NCBI RefSeq assembly: GCF_030063355.1
Contig: NZ_JASISZ010000062.1
Coordinates: forward strand, 1 to 48,805
Length of the DNA stretch: 48,805 nt
Direction: 5' to 3'
From: Streptomyces sp. PH10-H1
Lineage (GTDB): Bacteria; Actinomycetota; Actinomycetes; Streptomycetales; Streptomycetaceae
Within the stretch, counting starts at the first letter, position 1. Each line of letters starts with the position of its first letter. Shown here piece by piece: positions 1 to 8,770 of the stretch. The notes under the pieces are model-generated. The model was not told the origin of the DNA. It ran no database searches and was given only the letters and a program-made list of their open reading frames with translations. The position numbers were made by a program, and so were the translations under genes.

Positions 1-64
1 CCCAAGTGCGGTATTGTTCTCATGCGCGGTCAGCCAGGGGAAAAACCCCAGAACGACCGAGCAC

Positions 65-138
<74 letters not shown>

Positions 139-164
139 CTGGGAGTTCACTCCACAGTCGCAGG

Positions 165-202
165 TCAGGGCCTCGTTTCACTTCGGTGAGACGGGGCCCT
201 GA
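165..202. terminator. Hairpin terminator between tRNA-Pro and the integrase
   Basis: A 17-bp stem (two G-T wobbles) closes on a TTCG tetraloop: TCAGGGCC... (165-181) pairs with ...GGCCCTGA (186-202). It lies 26 bases after the tRNA and about 50 bases beyond the convergent integrase stop, so it can end both transcripts. There is only a weak T tract on the plus strand, as is usual in Streptomyces. Confidence 0.85.
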
Positions 203-251
203 GTCGTTTCCGAGGGCGTGCGTCTCACAACTTCTCACATCGGTTTTGTGA

Positions 252-1424
252 TCACTTCTGGCCGAGGACCTTGTCCATGTGGTCGGCGGCCACCCGTAGG
301 TGTTCGGTGTTCGGGTGGACGTAGACCCGCTTGGTGAACGACAGGTCGCTGTGGCCGGCCCACGCGGACACCACGACGTCCGGCACTCCGGAGGCGGCGA
401 GCCAGGTCAGGCATGCGTGCCGCGCGTCGTAGGGTCGGACTCGCCGGACCTTGGCGGCTTCCATGAGCTTGTAGCAGCGGCGGCGGAGCCAGTCGGTCTT
501 CACCGCCCCGCCGAACTCGTCGACCACCACGCGCCCCGAGGCCGCGTATTCGGCGCCGGCGGCGAGCTTCTCCTTGGCCTGTGTCGCGTGGAACGCCTTG
601 AGTGCCACGAGGACGATCGAGGGCATCGGGAGCTTTCGCTTTCCGGCCGCTGTTTTGGGTGCCTTGACCACCACTTTCGTCTCGACGTTCGTCCGGGTCT
701 CGGCCACGGCGATGATGCCTGTCTCCAGGTCGACGTCCGACCAGCGCAGCCCGCACACCTCGGCCGGCCGCAGTCCGAGCAGGAGCAGGAGCATGGGCGC
801 TTGCAGCCGGTCTGTGGCGATTTGCCGTAGGAACGGCACGACTTCCTTCTCTGTCCAGGGTTCGCGGCCGGCCTTCATGGCCTGCGCCGCCTCCCGCGCC
901 TGCCGGGGGATGGTGACGTGCTCGGCGACGTTGCGCACGATCAGTTGCCTGCGTACGGCCACGTTGAGAGCGGCGCGCAGGCGTCCGAGGGTGAGCCTGA
1001 CGGACCGTATGCCGAGTCCGGTGCCGCGCTTGCCGCCGCGTATGCGCCCTGCGGTCAGCATCCAGTCGATAAGGCTCTCGATGTCCGCTTCGAGGAGCTG
1101 CTGGAGTTCCTTGTCGCCGAGGTGGGTGCGCACGGCACGGAGGGCGTCCTCGTAGTTCGCTGCGGTGGCTTCCTCGACGTCTCGGATGGCGCTCTTGAGC
1201 CAGGTGTCGAGCCAGGCGTTGACCGTGGTCCTGGCCGGGGCGACGAAGGTCCCGGCGTGGACCTCGTGTCGGATGCGGGAGAGTTCGCTCAGGGCCTCCT
1301 TCTTGGTGTTGTAGGTGCGGGTGAGCTGCTGCCGTTTCCCGGCGGCGTCATCGCCGATGTCCACGACAAGCCGGTAGCGGGTGCGCCCGTCCTTGTGGGT
1401 GATCTTGCGTATGGGTTCCTTCAC
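252..1424 (-). CDS. Tyrosine recombinase (phage/AICE-type integrase)
   Basis: A 390-residue site-specific integrase. It has an N-terminal arm-binding segment, a SAM-like core-binding domain (about residues 65-170) and a C-terminal catalytic domain. Visible catalytic motifs are the first Arg in GLRPAEVCGLRW (about residue 219), the second box YDARHAC (about 336, with Tyr in place of the usual first His), the WAGHS box and the nucleophile Tyr in KRVYVH (about 368). Its 3' end faces the tRNA-Pro 3' end, the standard layout of an element integrated at a tRNA gene. With the XRE gene and the divergent excisionase-like gene it forms the recombination module. No frameshift is seen, so it should be active if expressed. 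Confidence 0.93.
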   Translation of the reverse strand: MKEPIRKITHKDGRTRYRLVVDIGDDAAGKRQQLTRTYNTKKEALSELSRIRHEVHAGTFVAPARTTVNAWLDTWLKSAIRDVEEATAANYEDALRAVRTHLGDKELQQLLEADIESLIDWMLTAGRIRGGKRGTGLGIRSVRLTLGRLRAALNVAVRRQLIVRNVAEHVTIPRQAREAAQAMKAGREPWTEKEVVPFLRQIATDRLQAPMLLLLLGLRPAEVCGLRWSDVDLETGIIAVAETRTNVETKVVVKAPKTAAGKRKLPMPSIVLVALKAFHATQAKEKLAAGAEYAASGRVVVDEFGGAVKTDWLRRRCYKLMEAAKVRRVRPYDARHACLTWLAASGVPDVVVSAWAGHSDLSFTKRVYVHPNTEHLRVAADHMDKVLGQK

Positions 1425-1631
1425 GCCTCTTCTTCCGTGCTGGAGTGGGTGGGACGATCAGCCGCCGTGGGTGGGGCGCGGCTGAGGAGCAGAGCTGTAG
1501 ACCGGGGCGATGCTTCGGTGCCGTTGAGGATGATCAGCCGTCGATGCGAAGGCCTCCGGCGGAAGCAAGAGCGCGGCTGAGCCGATGCGCGTGTCCGTGC
1601 AGGGGGCTTGGTGGCAGGGCCCGGGCTTGCG

Positions 1632-2276
1632 CTACTGGGCGTCATCGCTGTCGACCGCGTCGACGAATGCGAGTTCAGCGGGCAGCTCTGGAGGCGCGAG
1701 GCCGCGCTCGCGCAGGGCGTTGCGGAAGTCGCGCAGTTCCCGGCAGTCATCGAAGGCGAGTTCGTCGTATCCGGCGGCGGTCTCCAGCAACGTGGCGCGG
1801 CGTGCGGGATCCAGGGTGGTGCTCGCTTTGCGCCGTCTCGCCTTCGCCAGGGATGTTGAGACCCGGGCGGTGGCCACCGCGTCGCTGTAGGCCCGGAAGG
1901 TCTCGAGCAGTTCCCGGGGGCTGTCTGCGGGAATTGCCTCGGTGGTCGGTGTCTCGCCGGTGAACCAGGTCACGGCCTCCCACGCGGACATCTCCCGGCC
2001 TGGCAGTACGGTCATGATCGGGGCCGCGTTGAGTGGGAACAGCAGGCTGATCGGCGGGATGCCAAGAGCATCGGCAAGGACGAGGAACTCGCCCAGGTCG
2101 ACGGAGTGCCGTCGGCCGTTTTCCAGGTTGGTGATCGTGGTGCCCGGGATGGGCAGCCCGCGGTCGGCGCACGCCTGGGACAGCTCTGCCACGGTGAGGC
2201 CTGCGGCCTTGCGTACTGCGCGGATCTGCTCGGCGATCCGGGTGGTGAGTCCCTTCGGCCAATCATCGGTTGTCAT
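1632..2276 (-). CDS. XRE-family helix-turn-helix regulator
   Basis: A 214-residue protein. Residues about 10-70 form a Cro/CI-type HTH (segments IAEQIRAVRKAAGLTVAELS and TITNLENGRRHSVDLGEFL), followed by a C-terminal half of unknown fold. I chose the ATG at 2276 (MTTDDWPKGL) because a start at 2315 adds a poorly conserved-looking extension. It sits between the integrase and the divergent excisionase-like gene, the usual place for the repressor of an integrative element, so control of int/xis expression is inferred. About 200 bases separate it from the integrase, and I see no gene there. Confidence 0.82.
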   Translation of the reverse strand: MTTDDWPKGLTTRIAEQIRAVRKAAGLTVAELSQACADRGLPIPGTTITNLENGRRHSVDLGEFLVLADALGIPPISLLFPLNAAPIMTVLPGREMSAWEAVTWFTGETPTTEAIPADSPRELLETFRAYSDAVATARVSTSLAKARRRKASTTLDPARRATLLETAAGYDELAFDDCRELRDFRNALRERGLAPPELPAELAFVDAVDSDDAQ

Positions 2277-2366
2277 GGCTACAAGATACAGAGCAAAAAT
2301 GGTTCGCCGCAACATCCGTGATAGTTATTCTCTGGAAGATGCCCGCTGGACCCCTAGGAGTACGTC
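2277..2366. promoter_or_regulatory. Divergent promoter region between the XRE regulator and the xis-like gene
   Basis: This 90-bp stretch is clearly more AT-rich than its surroundings and separates two divergently transcribed genes. It ends with AGGAG as the ribosome binding site of the plus-strand gene (ATG at 2367). The XRE protein is the obvious candidate to bind here. I could not define a convincing operator or -10/-35 pair by eye. Confidence 0.5.
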
Positions 2367-2657
2367 ATGGCTACATCAAAAGCTGCCCGTGGTGCGCAAG
2401 CAATGACACGTGAGGAGCTGCTGGCTCTCCCGGCCGCGATCGACCTGGACACCGCCAACCGGGCTCTATCGGTCGGCCGCAGCACCGGATACACGCTGGC
2501 CAAGCAGGGCGGGTATCCGGTCAAGATTCTGCGACTCGGCACCGCGTACCGAGTGCTGACCGCAGACCTGCTCCGCGTCCTGTGTATCGACAACCAAGTG
2601 CCGGCATGGACAGACAGCGGGCCGCCCGTCGCCACCGACCATGATCTGGCCTCATAG
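2367..2657 (+). CDS. Excisionase-like small HTH protein
   Basis: A 96-residue protein with one winged-helix/MerR-type DNA-binding domain. The core from about residue 22 (LDTANRALSVGRSTGYTLAK) resembles AlpA/Xis helix-turn-helix proteins, in which a recognition helix is followed by a short wing (YPVKILRLGTAYRVLTADLL). The start at 2367 has AGGAG about 8 bases upstream; an internal ATG at 2403 is the alternative. Divergence from the XRE gene and closeness to the integrase suggest a recombination directionality factor. The family match is by pattern only. Confidence 0.72.
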   Translation: MATSKAARGAQAMTREELLALPAAIDLDTANRALSVGRSTGYTLAKQGGYPVKILRLGTAYRVLTADLLRVLCIDNQVPAWTDSGPPVATDHDLAS

Positions 2658-2890
2658 AGCGGGCGGCCCCATGCCGGGTTGCGTCGAGCAGGGCATCAGA
2701 TGTACCGGACCCACTCGGGACTGGCCGGCGAATAGACCCGGCAGGCTTGGAGTAGTCCACGCTCCACCCGGGCGAGGAGAAGGCTTCAGGTGGGCGCGGA
2801 CGGCTCCGGGCGAACGGACGACGTGCGAAGTAGGAGTGTTCCCGGCGTACAGGCCGACTCGTCCGCCGCCACCAGCGGCTTTGCTTGAGG

Positions 2891-2920
2891 AAGGGCCTCT
2901 GACCTGCGTCGGAGGCCCTT
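2891..2920. terminator. Strong hairpin terminator
   Basis: AAGGGCCTCTGAC (2891-2903) pairs with GTCGGAGGCCCTT (2908-2920) around the loop CTGC: a 13-bp stem with one G-T wobble, then a short T-containing run. It lies about 230 bases beyond the xis-like gene and is nearly symmetrical, so it can act in both directions. Confidence 0.8.
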
Positions 2921-2959
2921 TCCGGTCTTTCAGGGGCTTGCCCTGTTAGGCGGCAAAAC

Positions 2960-3008
2960 GTCCCTCAGAAGTCCCTCGGACAGAGCTGAAAGTCCCTGAA
3001 AAGTCCCT
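2960..3008. repeat. Helically phased GTCCCT direct repeats
   Basis: Four copies of GTCCCT start at 2960, 2971, 2992 and 3003. The start-to-start spacings are 11, 21 and 11 bases, close to one, two and one helical turns, so all copies face the same side of the DNA. Three are preceded by A (AGTCCCT). Such arrays are typical of cooperative protein binding; short phased repeats near integrase modules can be arm-type recombinase sites. The binding protein is not known from the sequence. Confidence 0.6.
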
Positions 3009-3272
3009 GGCGTAAGCCGTCATCGGAGGCGTCTGAGCTGGTCTCGGTGTGGCACAGGCCATCGGGTGCGCGCTCTTGGACACGGGCTACCCGCGCCGGC
3101 TCATCGAGTAGTGCAGCGGCTCGATCGAGTTCGTCGCCCAGGAAGATACGGAGGTGACGGTCGTCGGCGCGACCGGGATCATTCGCGTGCTGGCTCGGCT
3201 CCGGCACCGTAGCCGGCCGGTTGTTCACCGCATGTCTTAGGTGCGCCAACACCAGGGTCTACGGCAACCGAT

Positions 3273-4706
3273 TCATGATCTGTTCAGGTGGTCCATGAGG
3301 TGCTGGAATGTTGTCCACGCCTGGGCGTTGGTGCCGTCTCCGAGGCTGTAGTGGAGTGCGGGGTAGGAGGGTGGGCCGAGTTGGCTGGGTTGGAGGTTCA
3401 CAGGTGGGCGGCGGGCGTGGGCGAGGCCGATGTCGCGTACGTCGCGGGCGCCGAGGGTGAGGGACAGGGGAATGGGTGGGGCTTCGAAGTGCGGGGGGAC
3501 GCTGAGGTCCCGGCGGGCCCGGCGCAGGGAGGCGAGCATGGCGGTGAGGCCGTGGTCGGTGACCAGGGCCCGGGCGAGTGGTTCGAGTGCGTCGAGTGGT
3601 GGGGATTCGTCCGCGTTGTAGCCGAGGGTCAGGACGGTGTCTTCGGCGACTCCGGCGGTGGTGCGGGTGATTCGGGTGGTGGCGAGGGCGGGGCGGTTGG
3701 GGTGGCCGACGGCGAGGAGTTGGGTCGGTTCGGGGGCGCGGTCGCGGGCGAGGGCGGTCAACTGTCCCTCGGACCAGGGTAGGTTGATGGGTTCGGCGGT
3801 GCTCCAGCCGGCGGGGGGCGATCCGGTCAGTGTCGTCCAGGCTGTCCGCAGTGCCCGGCCGAGGACGAGGTTGGTGTCGGGCTCGTGCAGGGTGCGGAAC
3901 GAGACGATGAGCTGCCGTTCCGAGGTGAGGGCCGGGCCGCTGAACGCCTCGGCCACCGGTGGCTCCCCGGATTCGGCATGGGCCGTGCCGGCCGTGGGGG
4001 CTGGGGCGAAGGTGCCGTCCTGCCAGCGCAGTACCGCGCCGGACAGTCCGTCGTAGTAGCCGCAGTCCGGGTCCTGGACGACCCAGCGGTTGGGGGCGCC
4101 GGTCAGAGCCGTGCGCAGCGGCAGGCTGAGGCGTACGTGGGGCGGGGTGACGATCTGCAGTGAGCGCTCGGTGGTTGCCACCGTGCGCAGGATGTCGGAG
4201 AGCCAGGAGGTCAGCGCGATGACGGGCCGGTCGGCCAGAACGACGGCGGTGGTGTCGGTGAGGACGTCCACGGCGGAATGAGCGCTGGGCATGGGGTGTG
4301 CGGTGACGGTTGGGTCTTCGGTGCCGGTGATGTGGACGACGCCGGTGGTGGCGGCTCCGGCGGGCCAGGTGATGCCGCCGAGCAGGGCGGTGAGGCGGCC
4401 GATGACGGAACCGGCGAGGCGTTCTGCCCCGGGAGTGGCGGTGGAGGCACGGGCTTCGGTCCACCAGTAGGGGCCGTCGCCGTTGGCTGGTCGGACACCC
4501 AGTAGTCGTTCGGCCTCGCCGGGGACCTGGACGAGCAGCGGTGCTTCGACGCAGACCAGCGGGCGGCCGCCGGGTGTGCAGAGCTGGATGACCGCCCCGT
4601 CGTGGGTGGAGCTGACGTCGAGGCCGGGCCCGCCCGCGTAGAGCCCGGCGAGCAGCGTCCAGGTGTCCGGCATTTTCGGGGTGAGAGCGATGACGTCCTT
4701 GGTCAT
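3273..4706 (-). CDS. DUF6177-like type VII secretion-associated protein
   Basis: A 477-residue protein starting MTKDVIALTPKMPDTWTLL. I chose the ATG at 4706 because it overlaps the EccC stop codon (ATGA), which implies translational coupling; the frame is open further upstream but that part is an EccC shadow. No signal peptide or membrane segment is visible, so it is probably cytoplasmic. I recognise the N-terminal half as resembling the DUF6177 proteins that follow EccC in Streptomyces T7SS loci; this is pattern memory, not a search. Its role is unknown. It is the last gene of the operon. Confidence 0.72.
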   Translation of the reverse strand: MTKDVIALTPKMPDTWTLLAGLYAGGPGLDVSSTHDGAVIQLCTPGGRPLVCVEAPLLVQVPGEAERLLGVRPANGDGPYWWTEARASTATPGAERLAGSVIGRLTALLGGITWPAGAATTGVVHITGTEDPTVTAHPMPSAHSAVDVLTDTTAVVLADRPVIALTSWLSDILRTVATTERSLQIVTPPHVRLSLPLRTALTGAPNRWVVQDPDCGYYDGLSGAVLRWQDGTFAPAPTAGTAHAESGEPPVAEAFSGPALTSERQLIVSFRTLHEPDTNLVLGRALRTAWTTLTGSPPAGWSTAEPINLPWSEGQLTALARDRAPEPTQLLAVGHPNRPALATTRITRTTAGVAEDTVLTLGYNADESPPLDALEPLARALVTDHGLTAMLASLRRARRDLSVPPHFEAPPIPLSLTLGARDVRDIGLAHARRPPVNLQPSQLGPPSYPALHYSLGDGTNAQAWTTFQHLMDHLNRS

Positions 4707-7700
4707 GAGCCGAGCCTCACGTCGTGTCCCGAGTTGTCCGTCGCGTCCTGTCCCGGGTCGCGTTCCGGGGCCAGGGCGGTCTGGATCAGTTGGTGGGGGC
4801 GGCCGCGGCGGATCAGGGTGCCGCGGCCGGGCGGCTGCGCGGAGGCGTACAGGCCGGGGAAGAGCTGGCCCTCGGTGCGGTCGCCGGTCATGAGGAGGGC
4901 GGCGGTGCCGGTTTCGCGCAGGGTGGTCAGGAACGGCTCGTACAGTGCGCGAGAAGATCCGGCGACGCGGCGGGCGACGACGAAGTGCAGTCCGATGTCC
5001 TGGGCGGACGAGACATAGGGCAGGAAGGCGGCGAGCGGTTGCTGTCCGGCGGTGGTGAGGATGTCGTAGTCGTCGATGAGGATGACGATGCGCGGACCGG
5101 TGAAGGCGGGACCGTCGGGGAGCGTGTCGTGGTCGACGCTCTCGTCGGGCAGCCGCTTGTCGAGCTCCTTGGCGATGCCCGCGGCCAGGGCGGTGCTGAT
5201 CCTGCCGTTGTGCGCGTAGCCGCCGCGGTATGGCTCGGGTATCAGGCCGCGCAGGCCTCGGCGCGGGTCGAAGACCGCGAAGACCAGTTCTTCGTCGGTG
5301 TACCGGTCGATGAGCTGCTGGGCGAAGAGTTTGAGCAGGTTGGTTTTGCCGCACTCGCTGTCGCCGAGGATCAGCAGATGCTGGTCGTGCTCGAACAGGT
5401 CCAGGAGTACGGGAGCGAGGGTGTCCTGGTCGACGCCGATGGGAGCTTTTCTCGGCTCGGCTGCCAGGGCCGGGAGTTTGCTGGCGGGCAGGCGGGTGGG
5501 CAGGACGCGTACGGGGGCCGCGGGCTCCCCGTGCCAGGTGGCACGGACCGTTCTGGCCGCGTCTTCCAGGGCTGGGCCGAGATCGACGGTGGTGGGCAGC
5601 GCATCGATACGGGGCAGAGCGGCCTGGGCGAAGAGCTTGCCGTTGGTCAGGACCCGGCCCGGCGTATCGGTGCTGAGCGTTTCTGCGAGTTTGCGGTCGA
5701 TCGCGGAGTCGCTGGGGTCGTTGAGGCGCAGTTCGAGCTGGGTGCCGAACATCGACTGGGTGGCGATTCGTACGTCGTTCCAGCGCAGCATCCCCCCGAC
5801 CACGTGGATGCCGTAGCCGCTGCCGCGTTTGAGCAGGTCGGCGATGACGTCGTCGAGGGCCGCGAACTCGTCCCGGAGCGCGCCGAATCCGTCGATCAGC
5901 AGCACGACGTCGGTGGAGCCGAGCTCGGGCAGTCTGCCCTGGGCGCGCAGGCTGCGCAGCTGGTCGACGGAGTCGATGCCGTGCTCGCGGAAGAGCTCCT
6001 CGCGGGTGGCGAGCATGGCGCGGACCTCGGCGACGGTCCGGGCGGCGCGCTCGGTGTCGGCCCGTCCGGCGATGCCGCCGACGTGCGGCAGCCCGGCCAG
6101 CGCGCCCAGTCCGCCGCCGACGAGGTCGAGTCCGTAGAGAGCGACTTCATCAGGGGTGTGAGTGAGAGCCAGCGACAGGGCGAGGGTGCGGAGCAGGGTG
6201 GTCTTGCCGGACTGGGGGCCGCCGATGACGGCGATGTGGCCGCCGGCGATGGTGAGGTCCAGATTCCACGGTCCCTGCCACTGCCGGGCGGGGTCGTCGA
6301 GCAGGCCGAGCGGCACCCGCATCGGGCCGGGGCGGTGGGTGAGGTGGAGGCCGCGCTCGGATACCTGAACGGGTCCGGCGGCGGCGTCGAGGGTGAGGGT
6401 GTCGGGCAGCGGGGGGAGCCATACCCGCCGTACCGGCTCGGCGGCGGCGCGGAGTTGGCCGACCATGGTCGACATCACGGTCGGCCCGGTCTCCCGCTCG
6501 CGCATCACGGGTTCGGCATCGCCTGCGCTGGTTCCGGTGCCGGTTCCGTTGCCGTCCGCGCTGGGGGTGTTGAACGTCGGATACGGCCAGGCGAGCGGGC
6601 CGGCGTCCGTGGTCCCGCTCGGGGAGTGGCCCCGGTAGGCGCCGGAGACGTATCCCGCCTTGAAGCGTTCGTACGCGGAGGTGTCGACCTTGAGGTAGCC
6701 GAAGCCCGGCAGCGGCGGCAGATGGAAGGCGTCCGTGGTGTCCAGCACGGTGCGCGACTCGTCGGCGGAGAAGGTCCGCAGGCCGAGGCGGTAGGACAGA
6801 TACGTTTCCAGGCCCTTGAGCTTGCCGGCCTCGATGCGCTGGCTGGACAGCAGCAGATGCACACCGATCGAGCGGCCGATGCGCCCGATGGAGAGGAACA
6901 GGTCGATGAAGTCGGGCTTGGCGGTGAGAAGTTCACCGAACTCGTCGATCACGACGAACAGGTGGGGAAGCGGATCCAGGTCCGGCCGCCGGGTGCGCAG
7001 CGCCGCGTAGTGCCCGATGTCGGCAATGTTCCCGGCGTCCTTGAGGACCTGCTGGCGGCGCTTGACCTCGCCCGCGAGGCTGGTGTGGACGCGTTCGACG
7101 AGGCCGGCCTGGTTCTCCAGATTCGTGATCACACCGGCGACGTGCGGCAGCTGAGCGAACGGAGCGAACGTTGCGCCACCCTTGTAGTCGACCAGGACCA
7201 TCGCCAGATCCTCCGGCGGATGCGAGACGACCAGGGCCAGCACGAGGGTGCGCAGCAACTCGCTCTTGCCGGAGCCGGTGGCCCCCACGCACAGACCGTG
7301 CGGGCCCATGCCGAGCTCGGAGGATTCTTTCAGGTCCAGCAGCACCGGCTGGTGCCGGTCGTTGAGGCCGATCGGGACGCGCAGGAAGGACCGTTCACCG
7401 CGCTTCGCCCACAACTGGTCGAGATCCAGGGCTGCCGGATCGTCGATGCCCAGCATCTCGGCGAAGTCCACCGCGCCGGACACCGGGGTGCCCTCGGCCA
7501 GCGACTCGGCCGACAGCCGCAGCGGAGCCAGCGTGCGTGCGAGCCCTTCGCAGCTCGCGGCGCTCACGGCGTCCGACGTCCCGTAGGCGGCCACGGCATC
7601 CGACGTGCGCAGATCTTCCGCACGCAGGTCCTCGACCGTCACCTGGTCGCCGTCGACGGTGATCCGGACGCTCACCTCGTCCGGCTCGTGCACCTGTCGC

Positions 7701-8770
7701 TCCAGCAGGTGCAGCACCGTCACCCCCATGTCCGTCAGGGCGACAGCCGTATCGGGGCGGGCCAGTTCGACGGCGGTCCCGCCGTATTCGTCGCTGATCA
7801 CCAGGAGCCGGCCGACGAGCTTCAGCGCGTTCTTGTCGGACAGCCCGCGGCGAACCTCCGCGGCGTACGACGCCCGCTGCCGCAGATCGGCGCCGAGGAC
7901 CTGGGCCAGCTGCGGCAGGCTCGGCGCGATCCGGCGGGCGGCCACGGGCCCGGCGAGTTCCTGAGCATCCAGCACATGGGGCAACCACTTGACCCACTCC
8001 CACTCCGCCAGCCGCCCGCCCGGCACCCCGAGCCCGAACGCCACATCCTCCGGCGCATGCGTCACCGCGGTATGGATCAACAGGGCCCGTGCGATGCGCA
8101 GCACACCGTCACGGTCCCCGACGATGCTGACGTTCCCGGCCCGGTCCAGCGGAACCGTCAACGGGAAATCCATCGCCGTGCCGAACCGGGTCAGCACCGA
8201 GCGCGCCTCGTTCAACATGAACGGATCCGGCGGCGTCAGGACACCTCCGGCGCTGTTCTGGCCGATCGCCAGATGCGATACGGGCACGATGCCGGTACCC
8301 ACCCGAATCCGCAGGAAGTCTGCATCGGCCCGGCGGCGCTCCCACAACCGCGCCGGGTCATTCACCAGGTCGTACAGCGCCTGCGGCGGCGGACTGAGCA
8401 ACCGGGCCGCCTGGCGTCGCGCGCGCTCCGCCACCCCGAGCTCCTCACGCAGCTCCTCCAGATACTCCAGATACCGCTCGCGCTGGGTACGCCGGGTGCG
8501 CTGCGCCTTGCCCCGCTGGGACACGAACAGCGCCACCGCTCCCAGCAGCGCGACCACCAGCACCACAGCGCCCAGACCCGCGAACTGGCTGTTGCGGATG
8601 ACCGTCATCATCACGACCGAGCTCATCACCCCGGCCATCGGCAACAGCGCGGTCGCGCCCTTGCCCGTCTTGCCCTCGGGCAGATTCGGCGGAGGCTCAA
8701 TGGTGCGGGGCTGAACCGGGTCGAGCGGCCGGGTCGAGCGCGCCGGGCGGTGGACCAGTTGTTGCGTCAT
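4703..8770 (-). CDS. eccC: EccC, FtsK/SpoIIIE-type ATPase of the type VII secretion system
   Basis: A 1355-residue single-chain EccC. Two membrane helices lie near residues 42-86, then a cytoplasmic stretch and three ATPase domains. Walker A motifs: GATGSGKS (about 500), GGPQSGKTT (about 852) and GDSECGKTN (about 1139). Walker B motifs: VVIDEFGEL (about 609), VLLIDGFGAL (about 957) and VILIDDYDIL (about 1232). EccC drives export of Esx/WXG substrates, and its third domain usually binds the substrate signal. The start overlaps the stop of the upstream MinD-like gene by 4 bases and its stop overlaps the DUF6177 start. Length and domain number match intact actinobacterial EccC, not the split EccCa/EccCb form. 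Confidence 0.96.
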   Translation of the reverse strand: MTQQLVHRPARSTRPLDPVQPRTIEPPPNLPEGKTGKGATALLPMAGVMSSVVMMTVIRNSQFAGLGAVVLVVALLGAVALFVSQRGKAQRTRRTQRERYLEYLEELREELGVAERARRQAARLLSPPPQALYDLVNDPARLWERRRADADFLRIRVGTGIVPVSHLAIGQNSAGGVLTPPDPFMLNEARSVLTRFGTAMDFPLTVPLDRAGNVSIVGDRDGVLRIARALLIHTAVTHAPEDVAFGLGVPGGRLAEWEWVKWLPHVLDAQELAGPVAARRIAPSLPQLAQVLGADLRQRASYAAEVRRGLSDKNALKLVGRLLVISDEYGGTAVELARPDTAVALTDMGVTVLHLLERQVHEPDEVSVRITVDGDQVTVEDLRAEDLRTSDAVAAYGTSDAVSAASCEGLARTLAPLRLSAESLAEGTPVSGAVDFAEMLGIDDPAALDLDQLWAKRGERSFLRVPIGLNDRHQPVLLDLKESSELGMGPHGLCVGATGSGKSELLRTLVLALVVSHPPEDLAMVLVDYKGGATFAPFAQLPHVAGVITNLENQAGLVERVHTSLAGEVKRRQQVLKDAGNIADIGHYAALRTRRPDLDPLPHLFVVIDEFGELLTAKPDFIDLFLSIGRIGRSIGVHLLLSSQRIEAGKLKGLETYLSYRLGLRTFSADESRTVLDTTDAFHLPPLPGFGYLKVDTSAYERFKAGYVSGAYRGHSPSGTTDAGPLAWPYPTFNTPSADGNGTGTGTSAGDAEPVMRERETGPTVMSTMVGQLRAAAEPVRRVWLPPLPDTLTLDAAAGPVQVSERGLHLTHRPGPMRVPLGLLDDPARQWQGPWNLDLTIAGGHIAVIGGPQSGKTTLLRTLALSLALTHTPDEVALYGLDLVGGGLGALAGLPHVGGIAGRADTERAARTVAEVRAMLATREELFREHGIDSVDQLRSLRAQGRLPELGSTDVVLLIDGFGALRDEFAALDDVIADLLKRGSGYGIHVVGGMLRWNDVRIATQSMFGTQLELRLNDPSDSAIDRKLAETLSTDTPGRVLTNGKLFAQAALPRIDALPTTVDLGPALEDAARTVRATWHGEPAAPVRVLPTRLPASKLPALAAEPRKAPIGVDQDTLAPVLLDLFEHDQHLLILGDSECGKTNLLKLFAQQLIDRYTDEELVFAVFDPRRGLRGLIPEPYRGGYAHNGRISTALAAGIAKELDKRLPDESVDHDTLPDGPAFTGPRIVILIDDYDILTTAGQQPLAAFLPYVSSAQDIGLHFVVARRVAGSSRALYEPFLTTLRETGTAALLMTGDRTEGQLFPGLYASAQPPGRGTLIRRGRPHQLIQTALAPERDPGQDATDNSGHDVRLGS

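Larger units (their letters stand above)
2658..3272. other. Gene-poor stretch between the integrase module and the T7SS operon
   Basis: Over 600 bases with no gene I can support. It holds a strong hairpin (2891-2920) and a phased GTCCCT array (2960-3008), listed separately. An open frame on the minus strand at 2965-3252 has no recognisable domain, no good ribosome binding site and runs through the repeat array, so I treat it as non-coding or decayed. No copy of the tRNA-Pro 3' end is visible here. Confidence 0.6.

Noticed and set aside
2690..2890. Possible structured RNA (RNase P-like or riboswitch) in the gene-poor stretch
   Set aside because: I looked for RNase P and cobalamin-box motifs and found none; only the terminator hairpin is convincing.
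2641..2949. Open frame of 102 codons on the plus strand after the xis-like gene
   Set aside because: It runs through a strong hairpin terminator and has an irregular composition; no family resemblance.
2965..3252. Open frame of 95 codons on the minus strand
   Set aside because: It crosses the phased GTCCCT array, lacks a good ribosome binding site and shows no domain; treated as non-coding or decayed.
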